47,391 bases of DNA, taken from assembly GCA_964505535.1 (NCBI GenBank), contig CAZDIU010000007.1, positions 1 through 47,391 on the forward strand, written 5' to 3'. The position numbers and the translations under genes are program-made. This document shows, in pieces, positions 22,419 through 31,802 of this stretch. The stretch is from JAABRU01 sp964505535. GTDB taxonomy: Bacteria; Desulfobacterota; Desulfobacteria; Desulfobacterales; Desulfococcaceae. Numbering within the stretch: position 1 is the stretch's first letter; each line of letters begins with the position of its first letter. A model generated the notes under the pieces. It saw nothing but the letters and a program-made list of their open reading frames with translations, was not told the origin of the DNA and made no database searches.

Positions 22419-23113
22419 GGTATCCTCCTTTTGTAAGTGAAATTTTTGGTTGATTTCCGTCTTTCATGCCCCTGAAAAACTTCTGTCTGAAAGATATTCC
22501 CAAAGAATATCCCCCAAGAAGTCATTATTCTGAAATCCCTGTCAGACTGCTCAGACCTTCCTCATAACCTTGTAAAACTAAAACATGACTTCGACCTAAC
22601 TCTGTCTGAATTTAAAAAACAGGCTGCACACAAGTGAAATTTTCGGCCCCTTACCGGTTCTGCATGGAGCGTGCAGCAATCTCTGTGACACCGTTTTTGT
22701 TCCAAATTTATATTTATAGAATAAAAATAAATTCAGTAAATGTCAATATTTTTTCTGTGAATGTCCGGTCTGCAGCATCAGGAAACCATCATTTCCCTCA
22801 GATTTTCTCCTTGACATAACCTTCTTTTATTCTTAGGGTTTGTAAAAAATAACCTGTACAATTTTTTCGTCCCAAACCCTAAGGGTTTGCAGCAAGTTAT
22901 TTTTATACAGACCCTTAGGAATGGAGATTATGCCAATTCCCCGTTGAAAATATGCTTTAACCCCGTTCCCGCGCTCCGCATCAATGCTGTCAGATCAGAA
23001 AGGCGGACACTTCAGCCTCCCCTGTTTTCAAAGGGTGGATATAATGATTTCAGTCAGTTGTGACAGAATTTAACAGCCCCGCTCTCAAGAGGGGAATGAA
23101 GGAGAAATGCAAA
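22419..23113. other. Long intergenic region (~700 bp)
   Basis: AT-rich between 22690 and 22840. It contains the family A element at 22832-22919. A segment at about 22930-22950 (ATGCCAATTCCCCGTTGAAA) resembles a family B terminus. No gene with family features or a convincing ribosome site. Confidence 0.5.
22832..22919. repeat. Dispersed palindromic element, family A copy 2
   Basis: Left end TAGGGTTTGTAAAAAATAACC and right end AGTTATTTTTATACAGACCC are imperfect inverted copies; the core is AAACCCTAAGGGTTT. See 9253-9352. Confidence 0.75.
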
Positions 23114-24169
23114 ATGGCACAATGGTATCTGAGTTACGGAGGAAGCCAGGTCGGCCCTTTTGACACTGCACAGGCCCGGTTTCAGATTGATATGAAAGGC
23201 AAAGACGGTTTTGCATGGCAGGAAGGGTTTCCAGAATGGCTGCCCATTTCCCAAATTCCGGAACTGGGCGGTACCGGTCGTTCTGCGGCACCGCCCCTGC
23301 CTGCGGCCGGTGGCATGAGGCCCGTCAAAAATGAAATTCTTCCCGTGAAAACCAGAATGACTTCTGTGAAAACAGGGAACGCGGATGAAATTGACTACCG
23401 GATCGTGGGAACGGAAATGCAGTTTGTGGAAATTGAACTGGATCCGGGTGAAAGTGCAGTGGCAGAGGCCGGAGCCATGATGTACAAGGACAGTTCTGTG
23501 GATATGCAGACGGTTTTCGGAGACGGAGGAGAGTCTTCCGGCGGCTTTATGAGCAAACTGCTGGGCGCTGGCAAACGTCTGCTGACCGGAGAAAGTCTGT
23601 TTATGACAGTTTTCACCCATACGGGACAGGGAAAGGCGCATGTGGCTTTTGGTGCGCCTTTTCCCGGAAACATCATTCCTGTTGCGCTTCCGGATGTGGG
23701 CGGGATGCTGATTTGCCAGAAAGACAGTTTTCTCTGCGCTGCCAAAGGGGTTTCCATCGGCATATGGCTGCAGAAAAAAATTCTGACCGGTCTGTTCGGC
23801 GGTGAGGGTTTCATCATGCAGAAACTCGAAGGGGACGGCATGGTTTTTGTTCATGCGGGCGGAACTGTTGTGGAGCGTCAACTGTACCCGGGCGAAGTTC
23901 TCCATGTGGATACCGGCTGTGTGGTGGCTTTTGAACAGAGCGTGGATTTTGACATAAAGCAGGCGGGAGGAATCAAAACCATGCTTTTCGGCGGTGAGGG
24001 GCTGTTTTTTGCCAGGCTGCAGGGTCCGGGCAGAATATGGCTGCAGTCCCTGCCTTTCTCCCGTCTGGCCGGACGGATGCTTCAGGCCGCTCCCCAGCGC
24101 GGGGGCAGCAGAGGGGAAGGTTCGGTTCTCGGAGCCTTGGGCGGTTTGCTTGACGGAGACAATGACTGA
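23114..24169 (+). CDS. GYF_2 - AIM24/TIGR00266 family protein
   Basis: 351 residues from ATG 23114 (AAGGAG 9 nt upstream). The N-terminal ~55 residues form a GYF_2 domain: MAQWYLSYGGSQVGPFDTAQ and FAWQEGFPEWLPISQIPEL. A Pro-rich linker leads to a C-terminal ~230-residue TIGR00266/AIM24 beta-helix: YRIVGTEMQFVEIELDPGES, AEAGAMMYKD, LFMTVFTHTGQGKAHVAFGA, PGEVLHVDTGCVVAFEQSVD and KTMLFGGEGLFFARLQGPG. Bacterial members are widespread but lack a fixed function. The C-terminus is Gly-rich. Transcribed alone. Confidence 0.88.
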   Translation: MAQWYLSYGGSQVGPFDTAQARFQIDMKGKDGFAWQEGFPEWLPISQIPELGGTGRSAAPPLPAAGGMRPVKNEILPVKTRMTSVKTGNADEIDYRIVGTEMQFVEIELDPGESAVAEAGAMMYKDSSVDMQTVFGDGGESSGGFMSKLLGAGKRLLTGESLFMTVFTHTGQGKAHVAFGAPFPGNIIPVALPDVGGMLICQKDSFLCAAKGVSIGIWLQKKILTGLFGGEGFIMQKLEGDGMVFVHAGGTVVERQLYPGEVLHVDTGCVVAFEQSVDFDIKQAGGIKTMLFGGEGLFFARLQGPGRIWLQSLPFSRLAGRMLQAAPQRGGSRGEGSVLGALGGLLDGDND

Positions 24170-24174
24170 GAGCG

Positions 24175-24290
24175 TGTCTGAAAAATCCCCACTTATCATT
24201 TTCTTCCCCTTTTTTAAGGGGGATTTTCCGGGCGGATGTGCAAAAATCCCCCCTGCCCCCCTTTAAAAAAGGCAGGAGGGAAGTCTGTGA
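24175..24290. repeat. Inverted repeat region between AIM24 gene and plsY
   Basis: AAAAATCCCC, TTTTTTAAGGGGGATTTT and AAAAATCCCCCC / CTTTAAAAAAGG blocks form inverted repeats of a type common as intergenic mobile debris. May end the upstream transcript. Confidence 0.45.
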
Positions 24291-24344
24291 CAAACAATGC
24301 AGCTTTTCTGCAAAGAACAAAGCGTGCTGAGGCAATCAATATTA

Positions 24345-24974
24345 ATGGAATCATTCATCAATGAACTGAGTGCGGCAGCGCTGTTTGTGCTTCTGCCGTT
24401 TCTGGGCTATGTGCTGGGATCAGTCCCCTGGGGACTGATTGTCACCTGGATTTTCACATCCGAAGACATCCGCCAAAGCGGCAGCGGGAATATCGGAGCC
24501 ACCAATGTGCGGCGCCGGGCAGGAACATGGGCCGGGCTGCTGACGCTGACCGGTGATGCTGCCAAGGGAGCGGTTCCTGTATATCTGGCAATCCAAATGG
24601 CCGGTTTCGGAACCGGATGGGGGGAACTGTATATCTCCCTGGTTGCAGTCTCAGCTTTTGCAGGACATCTGTACCCTGTTTTCATGAAAGGCAAAGGCGG
24701 AGGCAAAGGTGTGGCAACTGCGGGGGGCTGTTTTCTGATTATTTCACCTTTTTCGACAGTTGTATCTGTTCTTGTATTTATTCTTTTTGTCTGCATGACC
24801 TCCCGCGTTTCTGCAGGTTCCCTGGCCGGTTCCGCCATACTGCCCCTGGCTGTATGGAAAGCCACCGGATCGGGCATCCTGACCGCCTGCGCAATGCTGA
24901 TAACAGCCGGGATTATCTTCCGTCACCGGGAGAATATCAGACGCCTGCTTGCCGGAACAGAGCCGCTCATCTGA
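24345..24974 (+). CDS. plsY: Acyl-phosphate:glycerol-3-phosphate acyltransferase
   Basis: 209 residues from ATG 24345. Integral inner-membrane enzyme that makes lysophosphatidic acid from acyl phosphate in phospholipid synthesis. Seen: GYVLGSVPWGLIV, then SGSGNIGATNVRR (family SGNIGATN motif), LTLTGDAAKGAVPVYL (GxxKG-type), GHLYPVFMKGKGGGKGVATA (GGKGVAT motif) and a final RHRENIRRLLAGTE (RHxxNI). About five membrane segments; length is normal. The longer frame from 24297 adds a soluble leader atypical for PlsY. Confidence 0.95.
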   Translation: MESFINELSAAALFVLLPFLGYVLGSVPWGLIVTWIFTSEDIRQSGSGNIGATNVRRRAGTWAGLLTLTGDAAKGAVPVYLAIQMAGFGTGWGELYISLVAVSAFAGHLYPVFMKGKGGGKGVATAGGCFLIISPFSTVVSVLVFILFVCMTSRVSAGSLAGSAILPLAVWKATGSGILTACAMLITAGIIFRHRENIRRLLAGTEPLI

Positions 24975-25192
24975 GCAGAGAACCGGGCTGACGGTCCTGT
25001 GTCTTTGGCTTCCCTTTTCCGGACAGCGGGAGTTTTCATGCTGATAATTCCGGTAATATCGAATTATTATTTTTCTGAGGTTCCGTCGGTGTCTCTCCGT
25101 TTTTGCGGATATTTTCACTGCCGCAGCCGCGGCATTCTGCTGCCAGACTTTCCGTTTGGCACTCCTTTGGTATATTTTTTTCTGTAAATCGC
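24975..25192. other. Gap between convergent plsY and the ispH-ubiA gene
   Basis: About 218 bp. No gene or clear hairpin seen. Confidence 0.4.
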
Positions 25193-26923
25193 CTAAAGAA
25201 AAAAAGCCCACACCAGGGTAATCACACCGGAAAGAACAAACTGGCTTTCCACCAGAAATTCCAGACGGATACCCGGCAGTACGCGCCCTTTTTTGTGTGC
25301 GGAGATAATCAGCAGCAGAATCAGGGGACAGAGGATCAGGGCAAAACTGAGCCCCGGAAAAACTCCGAATGCACCGGTGAGAAAAAGCGTAAGCATGATA
25401 AACACAGTGACGCCTTTGAGAAAAGTGATGCTCAGTTTTTCCCCCAGCAGCAGGGGAATGGTTTCCTTGCCCACAATGCGGTCTCCCTGCATATCCAGAA
25501 CATCAAAAAAGGCTGCTCTGACAAATGCCATGCTTACAGCCCAGACAAAAACCGGCATGGTGCTGAGCCGGAAACTGTTCCATACGGCCAGTACCGGAAA
25601 AACCGCCGTAACCACGGCCCAGGCCAGGGAAATCAGGATGGTTTTGGAACCCGGAATATCCCGGATGCGCCGGTATTTCATTCCTTCCACAAAATCCGGT
25701 ATCAGTTTCAGGTTATAGCAAAGCCCCAGCACACTCATGGCCAGGAGAAAAAGAAAAGGGGATATGCCCACTCCCGCAGCCACTGCCAGTCCTGATGCAC
25801 CGGAAAACAGGGCCAGCAGGATCATGGGAATTCTGTGCTGATCGTAAAATGCTGCCCGATCCGGATCATTGTACCGGGCCTCCCGCATTCCCGTAAGATT
25901 GTTGAGGGTGTGCATGGAAAGCACATAGAGAAAGGAAATGATGATATAGGGAATGGGTCGTGAAATATCCTGAAGTCTGCAGCAGGCAAAGCAGAGACAT
26001 CCCGCGCCCAGTGCCACATAAAGGTTGCTCAGAATCAGAAAACGCTGGATGGCAAGACGGCGCCTGCGCCATACGGATTCTTTTTTGAAAGGCAGAGACT
26101 CAATGGCTCGGTATATCCGTTTGATGATCCAGTTGGGGGTGGACGCGCCAGCGGTGATGCCGATGTGCTTTGCGGCAGAAAGTGCCTCCACATCCAGTTC
26201 GGCTTCGGTTTCAATATGGAAAACCGGTTTTCCCGCTCCTTTCACCACCTCGGCCAGACGTCTGGTGTTTCCGCTGTCATGACCGCCCACCACAACCACC
26301 ATGTCCACAGCCTCTGCCAGACGTTTGGCCTCAGCCTGCCTGCGTTCCGTGGAATCGCAGATGGTGTCAAACACTTTGTAATGGGGACAGTTCTGCTGTG
26401 TCCATTTTTTGACAGTTTCATAAAAAAGCGTATTCTGAGTGGTCTGGGCCACAATAATGGCCTTCTCAAAGGTCGGCAGATCCACAAGTTCCTGAATACG
26501 CTCAGCCACAAATCCTTTTTCCCCGGCAAATCCCAGCAAACCGATGACTTCAGGATGCTCCCTGTCCCCCATGATGATGCAGGCATATCCTTCAGCCGTA
26601 TGTTTCCGGATGATGGTCTGCACCCGGATGACCTTGGGACAGGTAGCGTCAATCACCTCGAACCCGGCTTTTTCCAGCAGCGTTCCGGTTTCCGGAGGAA
26701 CCCCGTGTGCCCGAATCAGAACTGTGCCTTTTTCCTGAGCCGGAATTTCTTCCAGAATCTGAATGCCTTTTTCCCTCAGCAGACTGAGCACCTGGGGATT
26801 GTGGATGAGAGGCCCGTAAGTGTAAACAGGTGTTTCATGGGTATTGGATGCGTCCAGAGCCATTTCCACAGCCCGCTGAACCCCCATGCAGAAACCGGCA
26901 GTATTGGCAATTGATATCTTCAT
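25193..26923 (-). CDS. ispH: Fused HMBPP reductase (IspH) and UbiA-type prenyltransferase
   Basis: 576 residues. Part 1 (~1-283) is a complete IspH, the last step of the MEP isoprenoid pathway, with a 4Fe-4S cluster. The three ligand Cys occur in AGFCMGVQRAV, DATCPKVIRV and DTICDSTERRQ; YGPLIHNPQV, IRAHGVPPE and ITAGASTPNWII are also kept. Part 2 (~300-576) is a multi-spanning UbiA-like domain. Its first Asp-rich motif is modified (NNLTGMREARYNDPDR) and its second is typical (FDVLDMQGDRIVGKETIPLL). UbiA enzymes move prenyl chains onto acceptors such as quinone precursors. The single frame has no stop or shift at the joint (KKESVWRRRRLAIQRFLIL). GGAG lies 5 nt before the ATG. Confidence 0.93.
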   Translation of the reverse strand: MKISIANTAGFCMGVQRAVEMALDASNTHETPVYTYGPLIHNPQVLSLLREKGIQILEEIPAQEKGTVLIRAHGVPPETGTLLEKAGFEVIDATCPKVIRVQTIIRKHTAEGYACIIMGDREHPEVIGLLGFAGEKGFVAERIQELVDLPTFEKAIIVAQTTQNTLFYETVKKWTQQNCPHYKVFDTICDSTERRQAEAKRLAEAVDMVVVVGGHDSGNTRRLAEVVKGAGKPVFHIETEAELDVEALSAAKHIGITAGASTPNWIIKRIYRAIESLPFKKESVWRRRRLAIQRFLILSNLYVALGAGCLCFACCRLQDISRPIPYIIISFLYVLSMHTLNNLTGMREARYNDPDRAAFYDQHRIPMILLALFSGASGLAVAAGVGISPFLFLLAMSVLGLCYNLKLIPDFVEGMKYRRIRDIPGSKTILISLAWAVVTAVFPVLAVWNSFRLSTMPVFVWAVSMAFVRAAFFDVLDMQGDRIVGKETIPLLLGEKLSITFLKGVTVFIMLTLFLTGAFGVFPGLSFALILCPLILLLIISAHKKGRVLPGIRLEFLVESQFVLSGVITLVWAFFL

Positions 26924-27075
26924 TGCATCTCCGTCAATTATGGATTATAAAAGGGTTTCAGGTGTCAGTGTTCAGGTGACAGGGATTGAATTTCAGGGGC
27001 GGTATTTGCAGATTTGCCTGAAACCCGATTCCTGAAACCTTTTAACACAAAACAGATACGGATGCAAAGAAGCAA

Positions 27076-27999
27076 ATGAAATATCGTTACAAAGATTTCA
27101 ACACCTGGCTTCGGGAGATTTTTGGTCAGCGGGTGCAGAAAATCACGGTGGACGCGGGGCTGAACTGTCCCAACCGGGACGGAACAGTTGGCAGGGGCGG
27201 ATGCATCTACTGCAATGCCAGAGGTTCCGGAACTGGGGATTACAGCCGCGGACGGAGTGTGACGGAACAGATCCGGATCAATGCCCAGTTTGTTGCCCGA
27301 AGATACAGGGCAAAAAAATTCCTTGTTTATTTCCAGTCTTTTTCCAATACCTACGCGCCTGTCGAAAAACTGGAATCCCTTTACAATGAGGCTTTGCAGG
27401 CCATTGAGGGCGTGGTGGGGCTTTGCATCGGAACCCGGCCTGACTGTGTAAACAAAGAAGTTCTGGATTTGCTGCAAAGCTATACGGAAAAATATCTGAT
27501 CTGGCTGGAATACGGTCTGCAGTCAGTGCACGATGCCACGCTTGCGCTGATCAGCCGGGGCCATGATTTTGCCTGTTTTCAGAAAGCGGTGGAAATGACC
27601 CGGAACCGGGGTATCCGCATCTGCGCGCATGTCATTCTCGGACTGCCCGGTGAGACGCGGGAGCAGATGATGCAGACCGCAAAAACCGTGGCAGAACTTG
27701 GCATTGACGGCATCAAAATCCATCTCATGTATGTGGTCAGAGGGACAAAACTGGATGAAATGTTTCAAAAGGGCCTGTACCGTCCTTTGGAACAGGCTGA
27801 ATATGCGGATCTGGTCTGTGAATTTCTGGAATACCTGCCTCCGGATATGGTGATCCAGCGTCTGACCGGAGATCCGCACCCGGAAGAGCTTGCAGCTCCG
27901 GAATGGTCTTTGGATAAAAAAGGGACCCTGAAAATGATTGCCGAAACAATGGAAAAACAGGACCGTTGGCAGGGGAAAAAATATAACAGTTTAAAATAA
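27076..27999 (+). CDS. Radical SAM protein, TIGR01212/YhcC family
   Basis: 307 residues. Cluster-binding motif CPNRDGTVGRGGCIYC: the first Cys is spaced far from the CxxC, as in YhcC/TIGR01212 rather than CxxxCxxC. Other family blocks: QFVARRYRAKKFLVYFQSFS, NTYAPVEKLESLYNEAL, CIGTRPDCV, WLEYGLQSVHD, HVILGLPGETREQM and IKIHLMYVVRGTKL, ending RLTGDPHPEEL. Elp3-like radical SAM enzymes of unknown substrate. Divergent from ispH-ubiA with ~150 bp between. Monocistronic. Confidence 0.93.
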   Translation: MKYRYKDFNTWLREIFGQRVQKITVDAGLNCPNRDGTVGRGGCIYCNARGSGTGDYSRGRSVTEQIRINAQFVARRYRAKKFLVYFQSFSNTYAPVEKLESLYNEALQAIEGVVGLCIGTRPDCVNKEVLDLLQSYTEKYLIWLEYGLQSVHDATLALISRGHDFACFQKAVEMTRNRGIRICAHVILGLPGETREQMMQTAKTVAELGIDGIKIHLMYVVRGTKLDEMFQKGLYRPLEQAEYADLVCEFLEYLPPDMVIQRLTGDPHPEELAAPEWSLDKKGTLKMIAETMEKQDRWQGKKYNSLK

Positions 28000-28159
28000 T
28001 TCATCCTTAAGGGAATTGAATTTTTTTAATGTACGCAGGTTTCAGTGTTCAGGTGTCAGGAAATAAATACTGAACACTGAAACCAACATATCAGCACTTT
28101 TCAATTCCCTGACCATTCAAAACCTTCAACAGTAATCTTATTTTACAGGAAAAAAACAT

Positions 28160-28624
28160 ATGTCTGAAATCAGAGAAATCGTCATTCCCAAAGAGCAGGC
28201 TGTTTTCTGGATGGACAAAAACGGCTGCTGGAACAATGAACACGGAAAATTCAGCCATAAAAAAATCATTGATTATTTCAATTCGTGCATCCGCAGAGAT
28301 GCAGACGGTTATTATCTGACCCAGATCAACGGGGATATTCGGGAAAAGGTGTATTTTCCCTGTGAGGATACAGCGCTCTTTGTCACGGATATAGTCAAGA
28401 CAGATGAGGACATCCGGCTGATCCTGAACACCAAAGCGGAACTCCGTCTGATACCTGAAAATCTGCATGTCAGGAATGACTGTCTGTATATGCAAAACGG
28501 AGAGGAACGGATAAAATTTGCCGAACGGGCAATGCTGAAACTTGCAGACTGCATGGAATATGAAAACGGACAGTACCGTTTCCTGAGCAAAGAGGGAAAA
28601 ACCGAAATTCCCCGGCTCGAATAA
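28160..28624 (+). CDS. DUF1285-like protein
   Basis: 154 residues. The opening WMDKNGCWNNEHGKFSHKKI, then FNSCIRRDADGYYLTQINGD and REKVYFPCEDTALFVTDI, fits the two-lobed DUF1285 pattern (acidic residue-rich, 'DxxGxWxxxGxxIxHxxI'). The family has structures but no established function. AGGA lies just upstream of the ATG. It precedes hutU by 115 nt and could share its transcript. Confidence 0.65.
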   Translation: MSEIREIVIPKEQAVFWMDKNGCWNNEHGKFSHKKIIDYFNSCIRRDADGYYLTQINGDIREKVYFPCEDTALFVTDIVKTDEDIRLILNTKAELRLIPENLHVRNDCLYMQNGEERIKFAERAMLKLADCMEYENGQYRFLSKEGKTEIPRLE

Positions 28625-28739
28625 CTCTCAGACAATTGCAGACAAACTTTGAAGGGCAGTTTTTTTCAAACCGCAAAGCCCGCAGCCATTTCACAGTGTT
28701 CACGAAGATTTTCAGTACCCGCACAGCAGGAGGTGATAT

Positions 28740-30785
28740 ATGCTCACAGACAGAACTGTTTCAGCAACACCCCAAAACATACTGGAAAAACTGTTTGACC
28801 AACTCCCCCCGTATCCGGACTTTGCCAAAGGCATTCGCCGCGCGCCAAAACGCTCTGTTTCCCTGTCACAGAAAGAAACAGAACTGGCGCTGAGAAACGC
28901 TCTCCGCTATATTCCGCACAAATGGCACAAACAGATGGCTTCGGAATTTCTGGAGGAACTGCTGACACGGGGCAGGATTTACGGATACCGTTTCCGTCCG
29001 CCGGGACATATCAAAGCAAAACCCGTTGGGGAATACAAAGGCAGGTGTCTGGAAGGCAAAGCCTTTCAGGTCATGATGGACAACAATCTTGATTTTGACG
29101 TGGCCCTGTATCCTTATGAACTCACCACCTACGGAGAAACCGGTCAGGTCTGCCAGAACTGGATGCAGTACCGGCTGATCAAAGCATATCTTGAAATCCT
29201 GACCTGTGAGCAGACTTTGGTCATGGCATCAGGTCATCCCTTGGGACTGTTCGCGTCCTCTGTTCATGCTCCCCGCGTAATCATCACCAATGCCATGATG
29301 GTGGGCATGTTTGACAATCCCGAAAATTTTAACCGCGCAGCCGCGCTTGGCGTGGCAAATTACGGGCAGATGACAGCAGGCGGATGGATGTATATCGGGC
29401 CGCAGGGCATTGTTCACGGAACCTATTCCACTCTTCTCAATGCGGCACGTGCCAAACTCAGAATTGCACCGGAAAGCGATCTGAGCGGGCTTCTTTTTGT
29501 TTCTTCGGGACTGGGCGGCATGAGCGGTGCGCAGGGCAAGGCTGTGGAAATTGCGCACGGCGTGGGCATTATTGCGGAAGTGGATGAATCCCGCATCCGC
29601 ACCCGGCAGGAACAGGGCTGGGTGGGCACTGTTACTGACGATCCCGCGCAGGCATTTTCCACAGCAAAGGAATGTCAGGCAAAAAAAGAGTCCAAATCCA
29701 TTGCGTTTTACGGCAATGTGGTTGATTTGCTGGAATATGCGGCTGCCCATTCGGTTCACATTGATCTGCTGTCTGACCAGACCTCCTGCCATGCGACTTA
29801 TGAGGGCGGTTACTGTCCTCAGGGACTCACCTTTGCCGAGCGCACGGAAATGCTGCAAACTGATCCGCACCGGTTCCGGGACATGGTGGACAAGTCTCTG
29901 AAACACCATTATGAACTCATCAAAACCCTTGTGCATCGGGGCGCTTATTTTTTTGATTATGGCAACAGTTTTCTCAAGGCCGTGTATGACGCGGGCGTGA
30001 AAGACATCTGCAGAAACGGCAAAGATCCATTGGATGGTTTCATTTTCCCCTCCTATGTGGAGGACATTATGGGACCTCTGCTTTTTGATTATGGATACGG
30101 GCCGTTCCGCTGGGTCTGTCTGAGCGGGAAAGAGGAAGAACTGCAAAAAACCGACAGAGCGGCCATGTCCTGCATTGATCCCAAAAGACGTTTTCAGGAT
30201 CGGGACAATTACAACTGGATCCGGGATGCCGGAAAAAACAGGCTGGTGGTGGGAACCCAGGCACGGATTCTGTATCAGGATGCCATTGGAAGAGTCAACA
30301 TCGCTCTCAAATTCAATGAAATGGTGCGCAAAGGGGAAACCGGCCCCATCCTGCTGGGACGGGATCACCATGATACCGGCGGCACAGATTCCCCGTTCCG
30401 GGAAACCGCGAATATCAGAGACGGCAGCAATGTCATGGCAGATATGGCGGTTCACTGCTTTGCGGGAAATGCAGCCCGCGGCATGAGTCTGGTGGCTCTG
30501 CACAATGGCGGCGGTGTGGGCATCGGACGTGCCATCAACGGCGGATTCGGTCTGGTGCTGGACGGCAGTGAACGGGTGGATCATGTTATCCGGCAGGCAA
30601 TCTGCTGGGATGTCATGGGCGGTGTGGCACGGCGTGCCTGGGCCGGAAATGCCCATTCCATTGAAACGGTGATGCAATATCAGCAGATGAGCGGACAGGC
30701 GGATCAGATCACCCTGCCCTTTGTTGCAGATGCGGAACTGCTGAAAAACACTGCAGAGAATGCAGTGAAAAAGCAGAAAATCTGA
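28740..30785 (+). CDS. hutU: Urocanate hydratase (long form)
   Basis: 681 residues; second step of histidine breakdown, urocanate to imidazolonepropionate, using tightly bound NAD+. Seen: YRFRPPGHIKAKPVGEYKGR, YELTTYGETGQVCQNWMQYR, ASGHPLGLFAS, WMYIGPQGIVHGTY, NAD loop FVSSGLGGMSGAQGKA (~253), DQTSCHATYEGGYCPQG, DYGNSFLKAVYDAG, GPFRWVCLSG and LHNGGGVGIGRAINGG. It is ~125 residues longer than common bacterial HutU (~555), close in size and N-terminal layout to the vertebrate UROC1 branch. A near-ideal AGGAGG lies 6 nt before the ATG. No hutH, hutI or hutG is adjacent. Confidence 0.96.
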   Translation: MLTDRTVSATPQNILEKLFDQLPPYPDFAKGIRRAPKRSVSLSQKETELALRNALRYIPHKWHKQMASEFLEELLTRGRIYGYRFRPPGHIKAKPVGEYKGRCLEGKAFQVMMDNNLDFDVALYPYELTTYGETGQVCQNWMQYRLIKAYLEILTCEQTLVMASGHPLGLFASSVHAPRVIITNAMMVGMFDNPENFNRAAALGVANYGQMTAGGWMYIGPQGIVHGTYSTLLNAARAKLRIAPESDLSGLLFVSSGLGGMSGAQGKAVEIAHGVGIIAEVDESRIRTRQEQGWVGTVTDDPAQAFSTAKECQAKKESKSIAFYGNVVDLLEYAAAHSVHIDLLSDQTSCHATYEGGYCPQGLTFAERTEMLQTDPHRFRDMVDKSLKHHYELIKTLVHRGAYFFDYGNSFLKAVYDAGVKDICRNGKDPLDGFIFPSYVEDIMGPLLFDYGYGPFRWVCLSGKEEELQKTDRAAMSCIDPKRRFQDRDNYNWIRDAGKNRLVVGTQARILYQDAIGRVNIALKFNEMVRKGETGPILLGRDHHDTGGTDSPFRETANIRDGSNVMADMAVHCFAGNAARGMSLVALHNGGGVGIGRAINGGFGLVLDGSERVDHVIRQAICWDVMGGVARRAWAGNAHSIETVMQYQQMSGQADQITLPFVADAELLKNTAENAVKKQKI

Positions 30786-30854
30786 AACAGTCTGTCTGTG
30801 CTGTTCCTGAACGGTGTCGCATTTTGCAGTGGATCAAGGCAGAGGATGCAGTAA

Positions 30855-30986
30855 TACCAATTCGCCATTGATCTGAAACACAGGTTTTTCAGATCAACCT
30901 GATTTTTCAAAAAAATCCGGTTTTTTGAACACACGAAAACCTCATATTTGCCTGCCTGTAGGTATCTTTTCAATGGGGAACCGGTA
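30855..30986. repeat. Dispersed ~130-bp element, family B copy 2
   Basis: TACCAATTCGCCATTGATCTG left end, TCAATGGGGAACCGGTA right end, with the inner AATCCGGTTTTTTG hairpin. It lies between convergent hutU and the ABC permease gene and may terminate both. See 20011-20141. Confidence 0.8.
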
Positions 30987-30995
30987 TAACATCAG

Positions 30996-31802
30996 TCAGT
31001 AAGTAACAACCCCTTTTTTCTGAAACAGACCAATGGCTCCATCCAGTATGAATCCGATCAGACCAATGGCAATGACAATGGCCATCAGCCGGTCATATGC
31101 CATGGTATCCCGCGCATCATTGATAAGATAGCCAAGACCGCTTGATATGCCCAGAAATTCAGCAGGAACCAGAACAATCCATGCCACGCCCATAGCAAGC
31201 CGGATACTGGTAAGGATAAAGGGAATGGAAGCCGGAATGATGATCTGCAGGAGCAGTTGATAATCCTTTGCCCCCTGGTTGCGGGCCATGTTGATCCAGT
31301 GAACATCCACCTGGGAAACGCCGTGCGCGGTATTGATGATGATGGGCCAGATCGTGGCCATGGCAATCAGAAACCAGATGGCCGACTCAAAACTCCGGAA
31401 CACGAGCAGGGCAATGGGCATCCAGGACAGGGGGCTGATCATGCGCAAAAACTGAATGGGGGTATAGGTGAACATCCTTATTTTTCTGTAAAAACCGATC
31501 ATAAGCCCTGAAGGGACCCCCATCATGAATGCAAAGAGGATACCGATGACAACCCGGCGCAGACTGGCATAAACCGAAAACCAGAAATCAGTGTCTGTCA
31601 TAAGCCTGAACAGTGCCTTCAGCGCAGGGATCGGAAGAAATCCGGAAAACTGCTGGTATTCCGGCCTGGAAAACACTGCATAGCCAATCACTGTCCATAA
31701 AAGGATAAAAAGGGCGGTTCCGTACAATCCGTACCACATCCGGCCGGCCCTTGTCTCTCCGTTTGCATCAGACTCAGAGGCAGAGGATTTTTTGTCAATC
31801 AT
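30996..31802 (-). CDS. ABC importer permease (NitT/TauT/SsuC class)
   Basis: 268 residues from ATG 31802, which overlaps the binding-protein stop by 8 nt. About six membrane helices. The cytoplasmic EAA loop is MARNQGAKDYQLLLQIIIPA SIPF-like, and the domain ends LGLIGF-type (IAIGLIGFILDGAIGLF). Other blocks: FWFSVYASLRRVVIGILFAF, ISPLSWMPIALLVFR and AWIVLVPAEFLGISSGLGYL, all typical of nitrate/sulfonate/taurine permeases. Last gene of a three-gene operon. Confidence 0.92.
   Translation of the reverse strand: MIDKKSSASESDANGETRAGRMWYGLYGTALFILLWTVIGYAVFSRPEYQQFSGFLPIPALKALFRLMTDTDFWFSVYASLRRVVIGILFAFMMGVPSGLMIGFYRKIRMFTYTPIQFLRMISPLSWMPIALLVFRSFESAIWFLIAMATIWPIIINTAHGVSQVDVHWINMARNQGAKDYQLLLQIIIPASIPFILTSIRLAMGVAWIVLVPAEFLGISSGLGYLINDARDTMAYDRLMAIVIAIGLIGFILDGAIGLFQKKGVVTY

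Noticed and set aside
23054..24199. 381-codon minus-strand frame opposite the AIM24-family gene
   Set aside because: No recognisable domains; the plus strand encodes clear GYF_2 and AIM24 blocks.
29229..30677. 482-codon minus-strand frame inside hutU
   Set aside because: Antisense to highly conserved urocanase; low-complexity composition and no ribosome site.
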